A stretch of 64,000 bases of DNA from NCBI GenBank assembly GCA_964482035.1, contig CAYZVC010000001.1:719638-783637 (forward strand). The letters run 5' to 3'. The position numbers and the translations under genes are program-made. Origin of the DNA: JANJWP01 sp964482035 (GTDB lineage: Bacteria > Patescibacteriota > Gracilibacteria > BD1-5 > UBA2023). Of the stretch, positions 51,373-60,689 are shown piece after piece; within the stretch, counting starts at the first letter, position 1; each line of letters begins with the position of its first letter. The notes beneath the pieces are model-generated. The model made no database searches and had not been told where the DNA came from. It worked only from the letters and a program-made list of their open reading frames with translations.

Positions 51373-51816
51373 TTATTTCTGGATGTCGAATTCCATCTCG
51401 AGTTCCTTCAGGATTTCGTCGATGCTCTTTCCGCTGTTCGTAATCGTTCGGAAATCGTCGCCGTCTTCCACGACCATGGCCTGCCTGAGGCTGTGTTCGA
51501 GCGCAGTAGTGACGAGTTTCTCCCTGATGTCCTTGTTTTCGGAGGTCACCCGTTCGCGGAGGTAGCCGTCGAGAATGGCGCCGGAAAGGATCCCCGCCAT
51601 GGCTTCCGGACCGACGTCTTTGCCCTTGTCGTGAAGATCGCAACGCACCGTGATTCCCCCTTCGGTCCTCCGGAGGAAAAAATAGCACGTGTCGAGGTAC
51701 GGGTACAATGCCTTCATTACGACTTCCTTCGAAAAAAGGCCTTCGTCTACGAAAAATTCGAACGTTCCTTCTCCAAGGATTTCATAGGAAACGTTTTCAT
51801 CCGTTCTTTCCGACAT
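51373..51816 (-). CDS. hxsD: HxsD-family protein
   Basis: A 147-aa protein. FEFFVDEGLFSKEVVMKALY, YFFLRRTEGGITVRCDLHD, and ILSGAILDGYLRERVTSENK followed by DIREKLVTTALEHSLRQ match the HxsD family from strand 1 to the C-terminal helix. An acidic C-terminal extension (SIDEILKELEMEFDIQK) is extra. ATG at 51814-51816 chosen; longer readings would cross the promoter. First gene of the operon hxsD, small hxsD-like, hxsB1, B12 radical SAM, propeller. Confidence 0.75.
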   Translation of the reverse strand: MSERTDENVSYEILGEGTFEFFVDEGLFSKEVVMKALYPYLDTCYFFLRRTEGGITVRCDLHDKGKDVGPEAMAGILSGAILDGYLRERVTSENKDIREKLVTTALEHSLRQAMVVEDGDDFRTITNSGKSIDEILKELEMEFDIQK

Positions 51817-51839
51817 GGTATGGGAATTGTGGGTAGTAA

Positions 51840-51855
51840 CATCCTCGAAAGGATG
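51840..51855 (-). promoter_or_regulatory. UUCG-capped hairpin at the 5' end of the hxsD mRNA
   Basis: CATCCT-TTCG-AGGATG, a 6-bp stem with a UUCG tetraloop, right at the predicted transcript start. Likely mRNA-stabilising; no T-run, so not a terminator. Confidence 0.5.
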
Positions 51856-51859
51856 GAGG

Positions 51860-51887
51860 ATTGTATGACAAGCCCGACCGAAATCAA
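51860..51887 (-). promoter_or_regulatory. Promoter of the hxsD-hxsB operon
   Basis: Minus strand TTGATT (51882-51887), 16-nt spacer, TACAAT (51860-51865); start near 51853, leader about 36 nt containing the UUCG hairpin. Confidence 0.7.
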
Positions 51888-51917
51888 GCGGGGCGGACGA
51901 CTTCTTGTCGAAACCCC

Positions 51918-53675
51918 TTACGCGCCCAAGGAACGGAGCGCGAGTTCCGCGGAAGCGATTTTCCATAACGCGAAGGAGTGCGGCGTTTCAGAATGCGAAT
52001 CGAAATAGAGCGTCCTGTCCTTCGGGGAAAGGTATTCTTCCAAAAGCTTTCCGCAGTATTCGGAAGGAAGCATCCCCCTTTTGGAAAAGTCCTCGAGCAA
52101 TCCGGCGAAATATCCGACGTTGCGCTCCTCCATGAGCCAGAGCCGATGGTCCGAAAGCGATCATACCGTTTTATGGCGCTTAGCCGAAACTTCGGGCACG
52201 AAAGTCCCCAAAGCGTTCTTATAGAAAAACTGGTTGTCCCATTCGGTCACCGGATACCTCGAGGGATCGAACTTGTGCCGCACGGGATAGGAAAACATGC
52301 GGTTCCTGAGTTCTGAGGACGCGAAGGGCGATACGTGGACGACGCCTTCGGATTTCGCCATCGCGGCGTACAGCGTCGAAGCCCGGTGGGAATTTCCGAG
52401 CAGGTCCGTGAGGACGGCGAGGTCGTGGAACGACGCGGGAACGTTCGAGAAATACGCGTCAGCGGCCCAGTCGGGCAAAAACGGGGCGACCTTCGGTCCC
52501 GGCATCCTCACGGTCGCTTCGTATACGAAAGACTCGAGTCTCGAGAGGAATTTCGACGGATCGGACACTGGGCGCCCCATGAGAGCGGATATCCTTCCGT
52601 CGGGATCGACGAACGCCTTTTGCTTGGACATGCTCTTCTCGATGCAATCCGGCCAATACAGGAGATACCAGAGCGCCGACATGACGCTGCGGGTCGAACC
52701 GACCTGCGCGTCGGTTCACGATCATGAGACGACCGTACGCACCCCTTGGCGGGCGGCCTCGCGGAAAGCCTTCTTCAAAAGGATTCCGAATCCCCAGAGG
52801 TCGGACGAATCCCCTATCGCCGAAACGCTTTCGGAAAATAAGGAAACGTCGTCGGGGGAAAGGGCCGTTTCGAAACGTTCCACGCCGATTTCCCGGGCGA
52901 CGGCGACCGAATACGCGTCGTCCGAAAACGGGGTTCTCGGATTGGTGGCCGTAATGGGAAGAATGCCTCCGCGCCGGAGTTTCCCATGCCTCACCAGAGC
53001 GTTCAGAACGACGCTCGAATCGAATCCGCCGCTGAACAGGACGCCGATCTTTTCGCCTTCGGTGGCGACCACGATCCGTTCGACCGCTTCATCGAACGCG
53101 TCGCGGTATTGGGCCCAAGCGGCCTCTTCCGATATTTCCGTTTTTGAGAAATCGACCCGCCTGACCCTTTCGAAAGACGTCGTGACGACGGAATCGCCAA
53201 CGAATCCGTACGTCGCGTCGGTTCATCATTGCTGGGAAGAAACGTCCTGAAGGAACGTACGTCCTACGGGAAGGCTCTGGTACGCGAGGCCCGCGAGCAC
53301 CGAAGAAACGTCCACGGAAATCGAAACGTCGAAAAACGCCGCGGCTTCCCGAAGAAGCGAAACCGAATCCGAAAGGAAAACCATGCCCGATGCGGCGGCC
53401 ACGAAAGGGCTCTTGAAACCGAGCGCGTCCGCGCGGACCGTTACCGACGGGGCCGACGGGTCGACCGTAACGGTAGAAACGGGGTATTCGGACGTCGCGC
53501 CTACGGCGGCGGCCCCCAAGCAATACGGAAACGGCGGCCGATCTCCGCACCAAAGCACGGCACGTTGCGAGGTTCCGTATTTTTCAGCGGTCGAAAAACG
53601 CCCCCCGAAATCCCGAAGGAACGCGTTATCCGAATGGGAAGGCGCTTTCACGACGCAAACGAAACCTTTTTCCAT
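51918..53675 (-). CDS. Asparagine-synthetase-like amide ligase lacking the glutaminase Cys (copy 2)
   Basis: A 585-aa AsnB-fold protein joined by at least five TGA-Gly codons, including a TGA-TGA pair (53221-53226). The N-terminal half is amidotransferase-like (AAAVGATSEYPVSTVTV, VGRTFLQDVSSQQ) but starts MEKG, without the nucleophilic Cys2. The synthetase half has IGVLFSGGFDSSVVLNALV (PP-loop at 215-220), DAYSVAVAREIGVERFETAL, SDLWGFGILLKKAFREAARQ, and an ending with RNRMFSYPVRHKFDPSRYPV. This is the architecture of lasso-peptide cyclases. It lies about 100 nt upstream of the hxsD operon on the same strand, so the ligase and the HXS enzymes may work on the same peptide (inference). Confidence 0.75.
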
Positions 53676-53739
53676 GGTTCGGATGGTACGTGAATTCGAC
53701 GCATTTTCTATAGAAATTCCGAAATCGTCGATTCTTCAG

Positions 53740-53767
53740 ATGACTCCGGGGAGAATATTGTTAGAAT
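53740..53767 (+). promoter_or_regulatory. Putative promoter of the radical-SAM/methyltransferase operon
   Basis: ATGACT (53740-53745), 16-nt spacer, TAGAAT (53762-53767); start near 53774, leader about 36 nt. The 134-bp divergent region otherwise shows nothing clear. Confidence 0.5.
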
Positions 53768-53809
53768 GTCGGGGCCTTCCGGATACGTCGGATTCCGTCC
53801 CGCTCCAAA

Positions 53810-55246
53810 ATGAAAAACCTGCCAAACGGCTCGATACGCGTGTTTTCCCCGCAAACGAAAGACGCGGGAATGCTCCTCATGCCCGAACTTCCCATCGGGT
53901 ACCTTTGCTGAACCCTCGTGGAAAAAGTCGGGATGGACCCTTCGTCCATCGCGGCGGAAAGCCTCTATCCGTTCAAAAAGTACGACGCCGAGCTTTTACG
54001 GAACCTTCCGCACTACCGGGAAGACTTCTTTTTCTTCTTTCTGGAGGAATACTACCACTCGAGCGGATACCTGCTCCCCTATCTGGTTTCCCTGTTCGAA
54101 CGCGCGCCGGAGGCGTTCGCGAAAAAGGGGACGATCGTGCACAGCTTCAAGATTTCCGAATCCGAGAGTTTGGAACTCATGCGGAAATTCCCGTTCGTAT
54201 CCCTCGTCATCCGAACGGACGCGGAGTATTTTTTCTATCAGAAATACTGCCAAGGGAAACCGTTCGAAGAGATACCGAACGTGACGTACCGGAATGAGGA
54301 CGGAGAACCCGTCGCCTCCTTTTCGGAAGACGTCGGTTATCCGCTTTCGGAATACCTCGTTCCCGGCTACCGCAACGGGGTGGCCATCCGCGACAAGGAT
54401 TCGATCCACCGCATCATCGGCCTGCTCGACGACGACGGGGACCGTACCGACGACCGCGAATTCTACCGTCGCCCGAAGGCCCGGGTCGTGGAACATCTCG
54501 AAAAATCGCTCGCATCCCAAGGATACGCCATGCTGACGACGGGACGGGGCTGCAAATACGGATGCACGTACTGCTACCGTGGCGTGAAATATTCGAAAAT
54601 CCGCCAAATTCCTCTCGAAACCATAGAAGCCGACCTGGAAGAGCTGAAAAAGTACGGATTCAAGACGGTATACCTCTACGACGACTGTTTCCTTACCACG
54701 AACGCCGACCGAATCGACGAAATCGTAAATCTCTTGGGAAGGTACCCGTTCCGGTACCAAATCGCCGTGCGCTACGAAATCTGCACGCCCGCCATGTTCC
54801 GAAAACTGCAGGATCTGAGCATTTCGTTCGTACAGATCGGACTCCAATCGGTATCGAAAGCCACCAACGCCGTCATGGGCAGGGGTTTCCGGGAAGAACC
54901 CTTCCGGAACGTGGTAGCCGAATTCAAAAAGCGCGGCACGTACGTGTCGGTCGACACCATCCTCTGACTCCCGGGGGAAAGCCTCACGGAATTCTTGGAA
55001 ACGTACAACACGGCCCTTACCATGGAACCCGACGGCATCGTAGTGAATTCGCTCTTCCTCAATCCGGGAACGAAGCTCGCCGAGAAGGTCGGAGAATACG
55101 GAATCGAATTCAAGTCCAGCGATTCGCACAACGTCCCGGTGATATCCGGAAGTTCGACTTTTTCCTCGAAAAACGTCGAGTTGGCGAAATCCTACGTGAA
55201 ACGGTCCATGGAAAAATTTCCCGGCATCGAAATCACACTCCGATAA
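53810..55246 (+). CDS. Radical-SAM protein of the B12-binding/Elp3-like class
   Basis: A 478-aa protein with two TGA-Gly codons (about 53909 and 54965). The N-terminal 200 residues form a Rossmann-like region. Radical-SAM motif CKYGCTYC at residues 248-255 (CX3CX2C), then IRQIPLETIEADLEELKKYG, TVYLYDDCFLTT, FRYQIAVRYEICTPAMFRKL, SFVQIGLQSVSKATNAVMGR and VDTILGLPGESLTEFLETYN. The TGA at 54965 is the first Gly of LGLPGES, invariant in this class. First gene of an operon with two methyltransferases. Substrate unknown. Confidence 0.82.
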
Positions 55247-55263
55247 TCCAAACCAAAGAACGT

Positions 55264-55911
55264 ATGGAAAAGAAACGCGAAGGAGAATGGACGTTCGACG
55301 GAGAAGTCGCGCAGGAATTCTGTGACCACGCGAGGAAGCATATCCCCGACTATGAAAAAATTATCGGACTCTGCGTCCAAATAGCGAAAAAACGCCTCCG
55401 CCCGGATTCGAAAATCCTCGACGTCGGCAGCGCGACGGGATATACGCTCCAGCGTTTCGCGGAAGCCGGATTCTCGAATCTCTTCGGTGTCGAAGCTTCG
55501 GAAGGGATGATTTCGAAATCCTTCCAGGGCGCGAAACTCGTCCATTCGAGCCGTTTTCCGAAAGAATCGGCGCCATTCGACATGGTCACCGCGAATTGGA
55601 CGCTCCATTTCGTTCTCGACGAACGCGCCGAATACGTGCGCGACGTATACGAGGGTCTCGTTCCGGGAGGATGCTTCGTACTTTCCGATAAAGTCCTGCA
55701 GAGCGAATTCACGCTCTCGTTGTACCACGATTTCAAACGGAGCCAAGGGGTGAGCGAGGAAGAAATCGAATGGAAGCGAAAATCCGTCAGCGGCGTGCTC
55801 GTCCCCTATCCGGTCGAATGGTATCTCGACACGTTGAAATCCGTCGGATTCTCAAGCGTCGAGATCGTCAATGCCGCACCTTCTTTCGTTACTTTTCTGG
55901 CCATTAAATAA
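55264..55911 (+). CDS. SAM-dependent methyltransferase (class I)
   Basis: A 215-aa class I methyltransferase. The opening KHIPDYEKIIGLCVQIAKKR is like CmoA-type enzymes. Motif I is KILDVGSATGYTLQRFAE, acidic motif II LFGVEASEGM, motif IV MVTANWTLHFV, then LVPGGCFVLSDK. No TGA. It begins 17 nt after the radical-SAM gene and ends 6 nt before the second methyltransferase. The substrate may be the radical-SAM product or a tRNA; undecided. Confidence 0.8.
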   Translation: MEKKREGEWTFDGEVAQEFCDHARKHIPDYEKIIGLCVQIAKKRLRPDSKILDVGSATGYTLQRFAEAGFSNLFGVEASEGMISKSFQGAKLVHSSRFPKESAPFDMVTANWTLHFVLDERAEYVRDVYEGLVPGGCFVLSDKVLQSEFTLSLYHDFKRSQGVSEEEIEWKRKSVSGVLVPYPVEWYLDTLKSVGFSSVEIVNAAPSFVTFLAIK

Positions 55912-55917
55912 CCGAAC

Positions 55918-56787
55918 ATGACCCAAACCGGAACATCCCCGTTCGACGAACATCCGGGATTTTACGAAGACGACAACCGACAGCACCGGAAGTTCAGCCC
56001 GGTAACCCGGGAGACGATCGAAAAAAAACACGCCGCGCTCCTTCCCCCGGAACTCGTGAATGGAAAAAGCGTATTGGACCTCTGATCGTGCCTTTGAGCG
56101 ACCGGACAATGGAGCCTCTTTCACGGAGCGGCGTCGTACGTGGGAGTGGAGACGCAGCCGGAATACGTCGAACTGTCCCGAAAACTTCTTTCGCACCATG
56201 GCGAAAAGGTCGAAATCGTGCAAGCGGGGATTTCGGAATTTCTCGAAAAAGACCCGCGCACCTTCGACGTGGTCTGTCTTTTCGGCGTCATCTACGCTTT
56301 CGTCGACTGTTTCGGAATCCTTTCGAAAGCTTCGGCGAAATCGAATTCCCACGTAGTCGTTGAAACGCTCTATCCGAGCCTCCCTTCGGACATGATACAG
56401 GCGCCGATCATCCGCCTCGTCCCGTCGCAAAAAATCAACCTCTCCAACGATACGGCTTCGCTCGTGGGCCTCTGATCGAGAATCACTCCTCTCGGACTTA
56501 AAACGGTCATGGCGAACTTCGGATTCTTTTCGAAGGAAGGGCTCGTATATCCGGAAAGGATACTGAACGCCCCCGATATCTACCAGCCCCTCCCTTCGGC
56601 GGAAGAACTCCTGAAAATGTTTCCGGGTTCCGTAATGAAAGGCAACGATGCCGTCACTACGGAAGGAACGTACCTTTCGGACCGGTTCCGGTTCATCATG
56701 CGTTTCGAAAAATCCGAACGCAAACTCCGAACTTTGGAAGACGATCTTACGGGCGACCGAACGGGAAAAATCGTTCGCTGGAACTAA
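55918..56787 (+). CDS. SAM-dependent methyltransferase with TGA-encoded motif I glycines
   Basis: A 289-aa protein. Motif I reads SVLDLGSCLGATGQWSL, and the first two Gly of this SAM-binding loop are both TGA (56083 and 56095 region). YVGVETQPEYVEL follows (acidic ribose-binding residue), then FDVVCLFGVIYAFVDCFGIL. A third TGA-Gly (56473) is in SLVGLGSRITP. It resembles CmoB/FkbM-type small-molecule methyltransferases only loosely. Last gene before a promoter and the cupin gene. Confidence 0.78.
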
Positions 56788-56794
56788 TCGGACA

Positions 56795-56822
56795 TTGAAA
56801 GATATCGAAAATCCGATAGCCT
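56795..56822 (+). promoter_or_regulatory. Putative promoter of the cupin gene
   Basis: TTGAAA (56795-56800), 16-nt spacer, TAGCCT (56817-56822), 34 nt before the ATG. Confidence 0.45.
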
Positions 56823-56856
56823 AAGAAACAATTCTTACCACTCATCCAAAAATGCC

Positions 56857-57510
56857 ATGCCGGCGAATCTCGAAACCCTCTACGGCGTAAAATATCTCGA
56901 ACCGGGCACGAGCGCGGTCGTGGAATCCCCCGAAACCGACGCGTATTCGTACGTCACGTATCTCGGAAAGCATTCGGTGAACGTCGAAAAGGGCGACAGC
57001 GCGTGGATCGTCGAAAACGGCGGCAAGCAGGCCCGCGTCACCAAGGGGCCGGCCGTCGTGGAAAGCGACATTTGGACCACGGTCATCCGCGGATACCGCA
57101 CGGAAGAAAAATCGGTCGAACTCAATACCAACACCGTCCTTCCGTACGTGAACGGATGCTCGACCAAGCAGGTCTTCCCGCCGGACCGTTCGGGAGACCC
57201 CACCCTCCAGCTCCTCAAAATTCCGCCGTTTTCGTCGGAACAGGCGCACCACATCCATTCGACCGTCCGCGTCGTGTACGTTCTCGACGGATGGGGCTAC
57301 AGCATCGTCGGCATGAACGGGCACGTCGTAAAGAAGAAACTCGTCCCGGGAATGCTCGTCGTGCTCGACAAGATGTGCCCCCACCATTTCGAAACCGAAG
57401 ATTCGTGGCTCACGGTCGTTCCGCTCCACGTGTTCAGCGCCCTGCCAAAAGGCATTGAAAACGACCATCCGATGTTCAACGGAACCTTTCTTATGAACCA
57501 GGGCGGATAG
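56857..57510 (+). CDS. Cupin-domain protein
   Basis: A 217-aa soluble protein with a C-terminal cupin barrel (residues about 115-210): QAHHIHSTVRVVYVLDGWGY (metal-binding His-x-His and downstream residues), KLVPGMLVVLDKMCPHHFET, and LTVVPLHVFSALPKGIE. The N-terminal half is another beta-rich segment (VTYLGKHSVNVEKGD). No TGA. Cupins range from dioxygenases to isomerases and ligand-binding regulators; no specific reaction is claimed. It ends in TAG ahead of a strong terminator. Confidence 0.75.
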   Translation: MPANLETLYGVKYLEPGTSAVVESPETDAYSYVTYLGKHSVNVEKGDSAWIVENGGKQARVTKGPAVVESDIWTTVIRGYRTEEKSVELNTNTVLPYVNGCSTKQVFPPDRSGDPTLQLLKIPPFSSEQAHHIHSTVRVVYVLDGWGYSIVGMNGHVVKKKLVPGMLVVLDKMCPHHFETEDSWLTVVPLHVFSALPKGIENDHPMFNGTFLMNQGG

Positions 57511-57518
57511 TCGGCTTC

Positions 57519-57550
57519 AAAAAAAACCTCCGGATTCCCGGAGGTTTTTT
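57519..57550. terminator. Strong bidirectional terminator
   Basis: A-run, 9-bp perfect stem AACCTCCGG / CCGGAGGTT with loop ATTC, then TTTTTT. Shared by the cupin operon and the convergent HemW-like gene, whose TAA lies in the T-run. Confidence 0.92.
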
Positions 57551-58898
57551 ATACGAACAGGTGCGTGAAGACTTCCTGGTATTCCAACCCCCTTTCAGTG
57601 AGTTCGAACGCCGTTTCCGTTTCGGTTACGAACCCGAACGATTTCGCGAGCGACATGGGCTTTTCGAGAACGGCAAGGTTTTCGAAACGGTCTTTCGGGA
57701 TGACGCGGTTGCGGCTTCCGAGAACCATCTTGCGACGGTCGGAATCTTCGGTCGAATAGACGTGTCCGCGAACCACCGTTTCACGTGGTTCGGCCGCCAT
57801 GTACGTGGAGAAATTCGAATCGCGCACGAAGACTTCGCGGCCGTCGTACGAATACGCCGAATGTCCGAAACCGGCGAGCGGCATTCCGGAAACGTAGTCG
57901 TTCTCGTATTGGTGGCGGTACTTGTCGCCTTTCGAAAAATATTCGCGGCCGTAGCGGAAGTATCCTGCCGCATCGACTTTTTCGCGAAGTTCGCGGTAGA
58001 AATCGTAGACGAGATCGAGCACGGCCTCTTTTTCTTCGGTATCGGATTTCCGGATTTTCCCGAGGACCGAGGCTTCGTAGTAGTAGAGCGGATAGTATGT
58101 CAGGTGCTCGGGCGCAAGCGCCAATACCTCCTCGAGATCGCGGCGCATGGCCCCTATCGTTTGCCCCGGGAGCCCGTACATCATATCGATATTGATATCG
58201 TCGAATCCGGCGGCCCGGGCTTCGGCGAACGCGTCGGCCACCCGTTTCGCCGAATAGGTGCGGTTGATGCGGGCGATGATAGATTCGTCGAACGTCTGAA
58301 CTCCGAGCGAAACGCGGTTCGCTCCGTTTTCCTTGAGCATCTTGAATTTACGGGCATCGAACGAATCGGGATTTCCTTCGAACGTGAACTCGCACCCTTC
58401 TTCGAAGTGCGGAGCCAAGTATTTGCGGACGATGCCCAAGAGTTTGGCGAGACCCGAAAGGGAAAGGAACGACGGAGTCCCCCCTCCTACGAAAAACGTG
58501 CGGATGGAAAAATCCGGAACCGTTTCCACGAATTCGGCGATTTCGGCTTCGACGCGGTCGAGATAGGCGGATTCGAACTCGGCGACCGATTTCGCTCCGG
58601 CGACGATATGGAAGTTGCAGTAAGTGCAGCGCGTCTGACAGAATGGGATGTGCACGTACGCGTCGAGAACCTTTCCGGAAAACGGAGCGTAGAGACGGCT
58701 TCGTGGAACGTCGCGCATCGTTTCGTTGGCGTTCCAGTCTTCCGATACCGGATACTGCATCACGAAGTCGCGTTGGAGTTCCACGAAATTCCGCATGAGA
58801 CGGAGCAGTTCGGCCTTCGACGACTCATCATCGCAAAAACCCCACGCCCGTTCGGTACGGGCGAAAAAATCGCGGAATTTGTCGTGGTATGCGGTCAT
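57549..58898 (-). CDS. HemN/HemW-like radical-SAM protein
   Basis: A 449-aa radical-SAM protein of the coproporphyrinogen-oxidase-like group. LDAYVHIPFCQTRCTYCNFH holds the CX3CX2C motif at residues 87-94. Then RTFFVGGGTPSFLSLSGLAK, FEGNPDSFD, NRVSLGVQTFDESI, and DDINIDMMYGLPGQTI. An extra N-terminal helical 75 residues and a C-terminal winged-helix-like end (FELTERGLEYQEVFTHLFV) are present. This could be a heme chaperone (HemW), a heme-degrading HutW-like enzyme or a RiPP-associated methylase; CPR bacteria usually lack heme synthesis. No TGA. Confidence 0.82.
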   Translation of the reverse strand: MTAYHDKFRDFFARTERAWGFCDDESSKAELLRLMRNFVELQRDFVMQYPVSEDWNANETMRDVPRSRLYAPFSGKVLDAYVHIPFCQTRCTYCNFHIVAGAKSVAEFESAYLDRVEAEIAEFVETVPDFSIRTFFVGGGTPSFLSLSGLAKLLGIVRKYLAPHFEEGCEFTFEGNPDSFDARKFKMLKENGANRVSLGVQTFDESIIARINRTYSAKRVADAFAEARAAGFDDINIDMMYGLPGQTIGAMRRDLEEVLALAPEHLTYYPLYYYEASVLGKIRKSDTEEKEAVLDLVYDFYRELREKVDAAGYFRYGREYFSKGDKYRHQYENDYVSGMPLAGFGHSAYSYDGREVFVRDSNFSTYMAAEPRETVVRGHVYSTEDSDRRKMVLGSRNRVIPKDRFENLAVLEKPMSLAKSFGFVTETETAFELTERGLEYQEVFTHLFV

Positions 58899-58916
58899 CT
58901 TGGAATTTCGGCGGGA

Positions 58917-59693
58917 TTATCCGAGCGCGAGGTCGTAATTGAAGACGATTCGGGAGAATCCGTCCTTGGGTTCGGCGTCGTTACGGTACATCTGTCGATT
59001 GCCCACGTACGTATTGTGAATCGGTCAGAGTTCGGAACGCTTCGCGAGGTCGAGCTGGAGTTTCTTCGCGCCGTACGAATGGCAACCCCGGCATTCAGTA
59101 ACGACTTCGAGGTAGTCCTTCTTCTGCGATTCGAGCGAAATGCGGCAGTACCGGGTCTGGCTGTAGGGAACGTACGGGAAATGCAGATGGAAGGCGATAT
59201 CCTTGAGATTGGTCGTTTTCCAACCTTGGAAAGTATTGAAGACTTCGGCCTTGAAAATCCCCGCCTTACGGAAAAGGTTCTGGTAGAACGGGAGGTCGAT
59301 ACCGACGCGCACGTGGGTCTCGCGGGCGGAGAATTCGCGGATCATCGGATCTTTGGATTGGCCTACGAGCACGTTGCCGAAAACGACTTCGAACGGTCCT
59401 CCGGAAAACGCTCGGAGCATGCCGAAATCATTGACGACGACCTCCGGCCTGGGCGCGGTTTCGAGATAGCCGTGGACGAGGTGCGTGAACGCTTCGAAAT
59501 GGAGATCGGAAACTTGCGGAGTAAGCACGGTGACGTATTTGCCCGACTTCCTTACGAAATCCTGAAGCGCGGGATTCGACAATATGGCGATCGCGTTATG
59601 TTCGCAATGCTGGTCGCCGACGTAGAAGCGCTCGTACTCCCCGTAATTTTTGGAGAGGTCTGAAAACTCGGTGAGCTGGTAGGCTTTTTCCAT
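58917..59693 (-). CDS. U32-family protein, UbiV-like partner
   Basis: A 258-aa protein from the ATG at 59691-59693, with one TGA-Gly (59023). U32/UbiV features: FYVGDQHCEHNAIAILSN, YVTVLTPQVSDLHFEAF, RPEVVVNDFGMLRAF (matching the VVNDxG motif), and a Cys set RYCRIS...TECRGCHSYG. With the Cys of QHCEHN this could ligate one [4Fe-4S] cluster, as in UbiV. It is 1 nt after the partner U32 gene. UbiU/UbiV pairs do O2-independent hydroxylation; others modify RNA. Substrate here unknown. Confidence 0.7.
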
Positions 59694-59694
59694 G

Positions 59695-60636
59695 TTACCG
59701 GGCGTTACGGTATACTTCGCAGCGGGTTTTGGCACACGGGATTCCGAGCATTTTTTCGTGGAGCGCGGATCCGAATTCGGTGAGTTCTGCGATATCGGAA
59801 GCGAGCTCGGAATATTCTATGACTTTCCTCAAGAACGCGATGTCTTTTTTCAGAATGTTCGCTCCTTTTTCTCGACCCACGATCTTCAGCGACACGACGT
59901 TCGGAACGTCTTCGAAAAGTTTCACCGAACAAGCCTTGCAGTCGGATTCGGCGGCGCGGTACGAATGGAAGGACTTCTGGTATTCGGCGTCATCGCCGAC
60001 GTAGGCGGCCTCGCGGTTGCAAACGTAGGGAATGCCTTCTTTCAGACCTTCGAGGTGGAGCGACGAACACACGCCGTCGGTATCGTAGCACCAGTCGTTC
60101 TTAATGAAGATTTCGAATTCGAGATCGGGGAATTTTTTCGCGAGGACGCGGACTTCTTCGAACGCCACGTTCCGAGGCATGATCATGCGGTTAATTCCGT
60201 AATTCTCCACCCAGTAGGAAACCGCGTCGGCGTTGAGAACCTGGTTGAGCGAGCTGCAATGGATGGCGATATCGGGCGAAAGCCGGCGAACGATGCCCGC
60301 GATGAGCGGATCTTTGACGATGAGCGCGTCGGGGCCGACGGCGATGGCGGCGGCGATTTCGGCTTCAATCTCTTCTTCGCTCTCCACGAGCGGGGTGTTG
60401 TTCAGCGTCATGAACGCCTCCACCCCTTTCGAGTGGGCGAAATCGACGAATTTTTTCGCGTCGTCATGGTTCGAGAAATTCGCCAAGGAGCCGTCGCGGC
60501 GGTTGAGGATGGTAGAATACCCGCGTTTCTCGTTCCACCCCCCGGAGACGATGCCGAAATAGGCCTCTTGGGCTCATGCTTCGATGAGCTCGACGCCGAC
60601 GAGCAGGTTTTTTACGGGAGCGAGGATTTTCATCAT
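59695..60636 (-). CDS. U32-family (UbiU/peptidase U32-like) protein
   Basis: A 313-aa protein. KILAPVKNLLVGVELIEAGA, where the final Gly of EAGA is TGA (60574 region), then AYFGIVSGGW, FVDFAHSKGVEAFMTLNNTP, DALIVKDPLIAGIVRRLSPD, and AIHCSSLNQVLNADAVSYWV. Cys ligands: WCYDTDGVCSSLHLEG, YVCNREAAY and SDCKACSVKL, the four-Cys pattern of U32 [4Fe-4S] enzymes. Start MM at 60634-60636, close to a good promoter. Forms a pair with the next gene. Confidence 0.8.
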
Positions 60637-60661
60637 GGAACGAATCGGTAATTGACCGCGC

Positions 60662-60689
60662 ATGATAGCGCAACGGGGCTACGAATCAA
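60662..60689 (-). promoter_or_regulatory. Promoter of the U32 gene pair
   Basis: Minus strand TTGATT (60684-60689), 16-nt spacer, TATCAT (60662-60667); it overlaps the 3' end of the upstream radical-SAM gene; leader about 19 nt. Confidence 0.75.
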
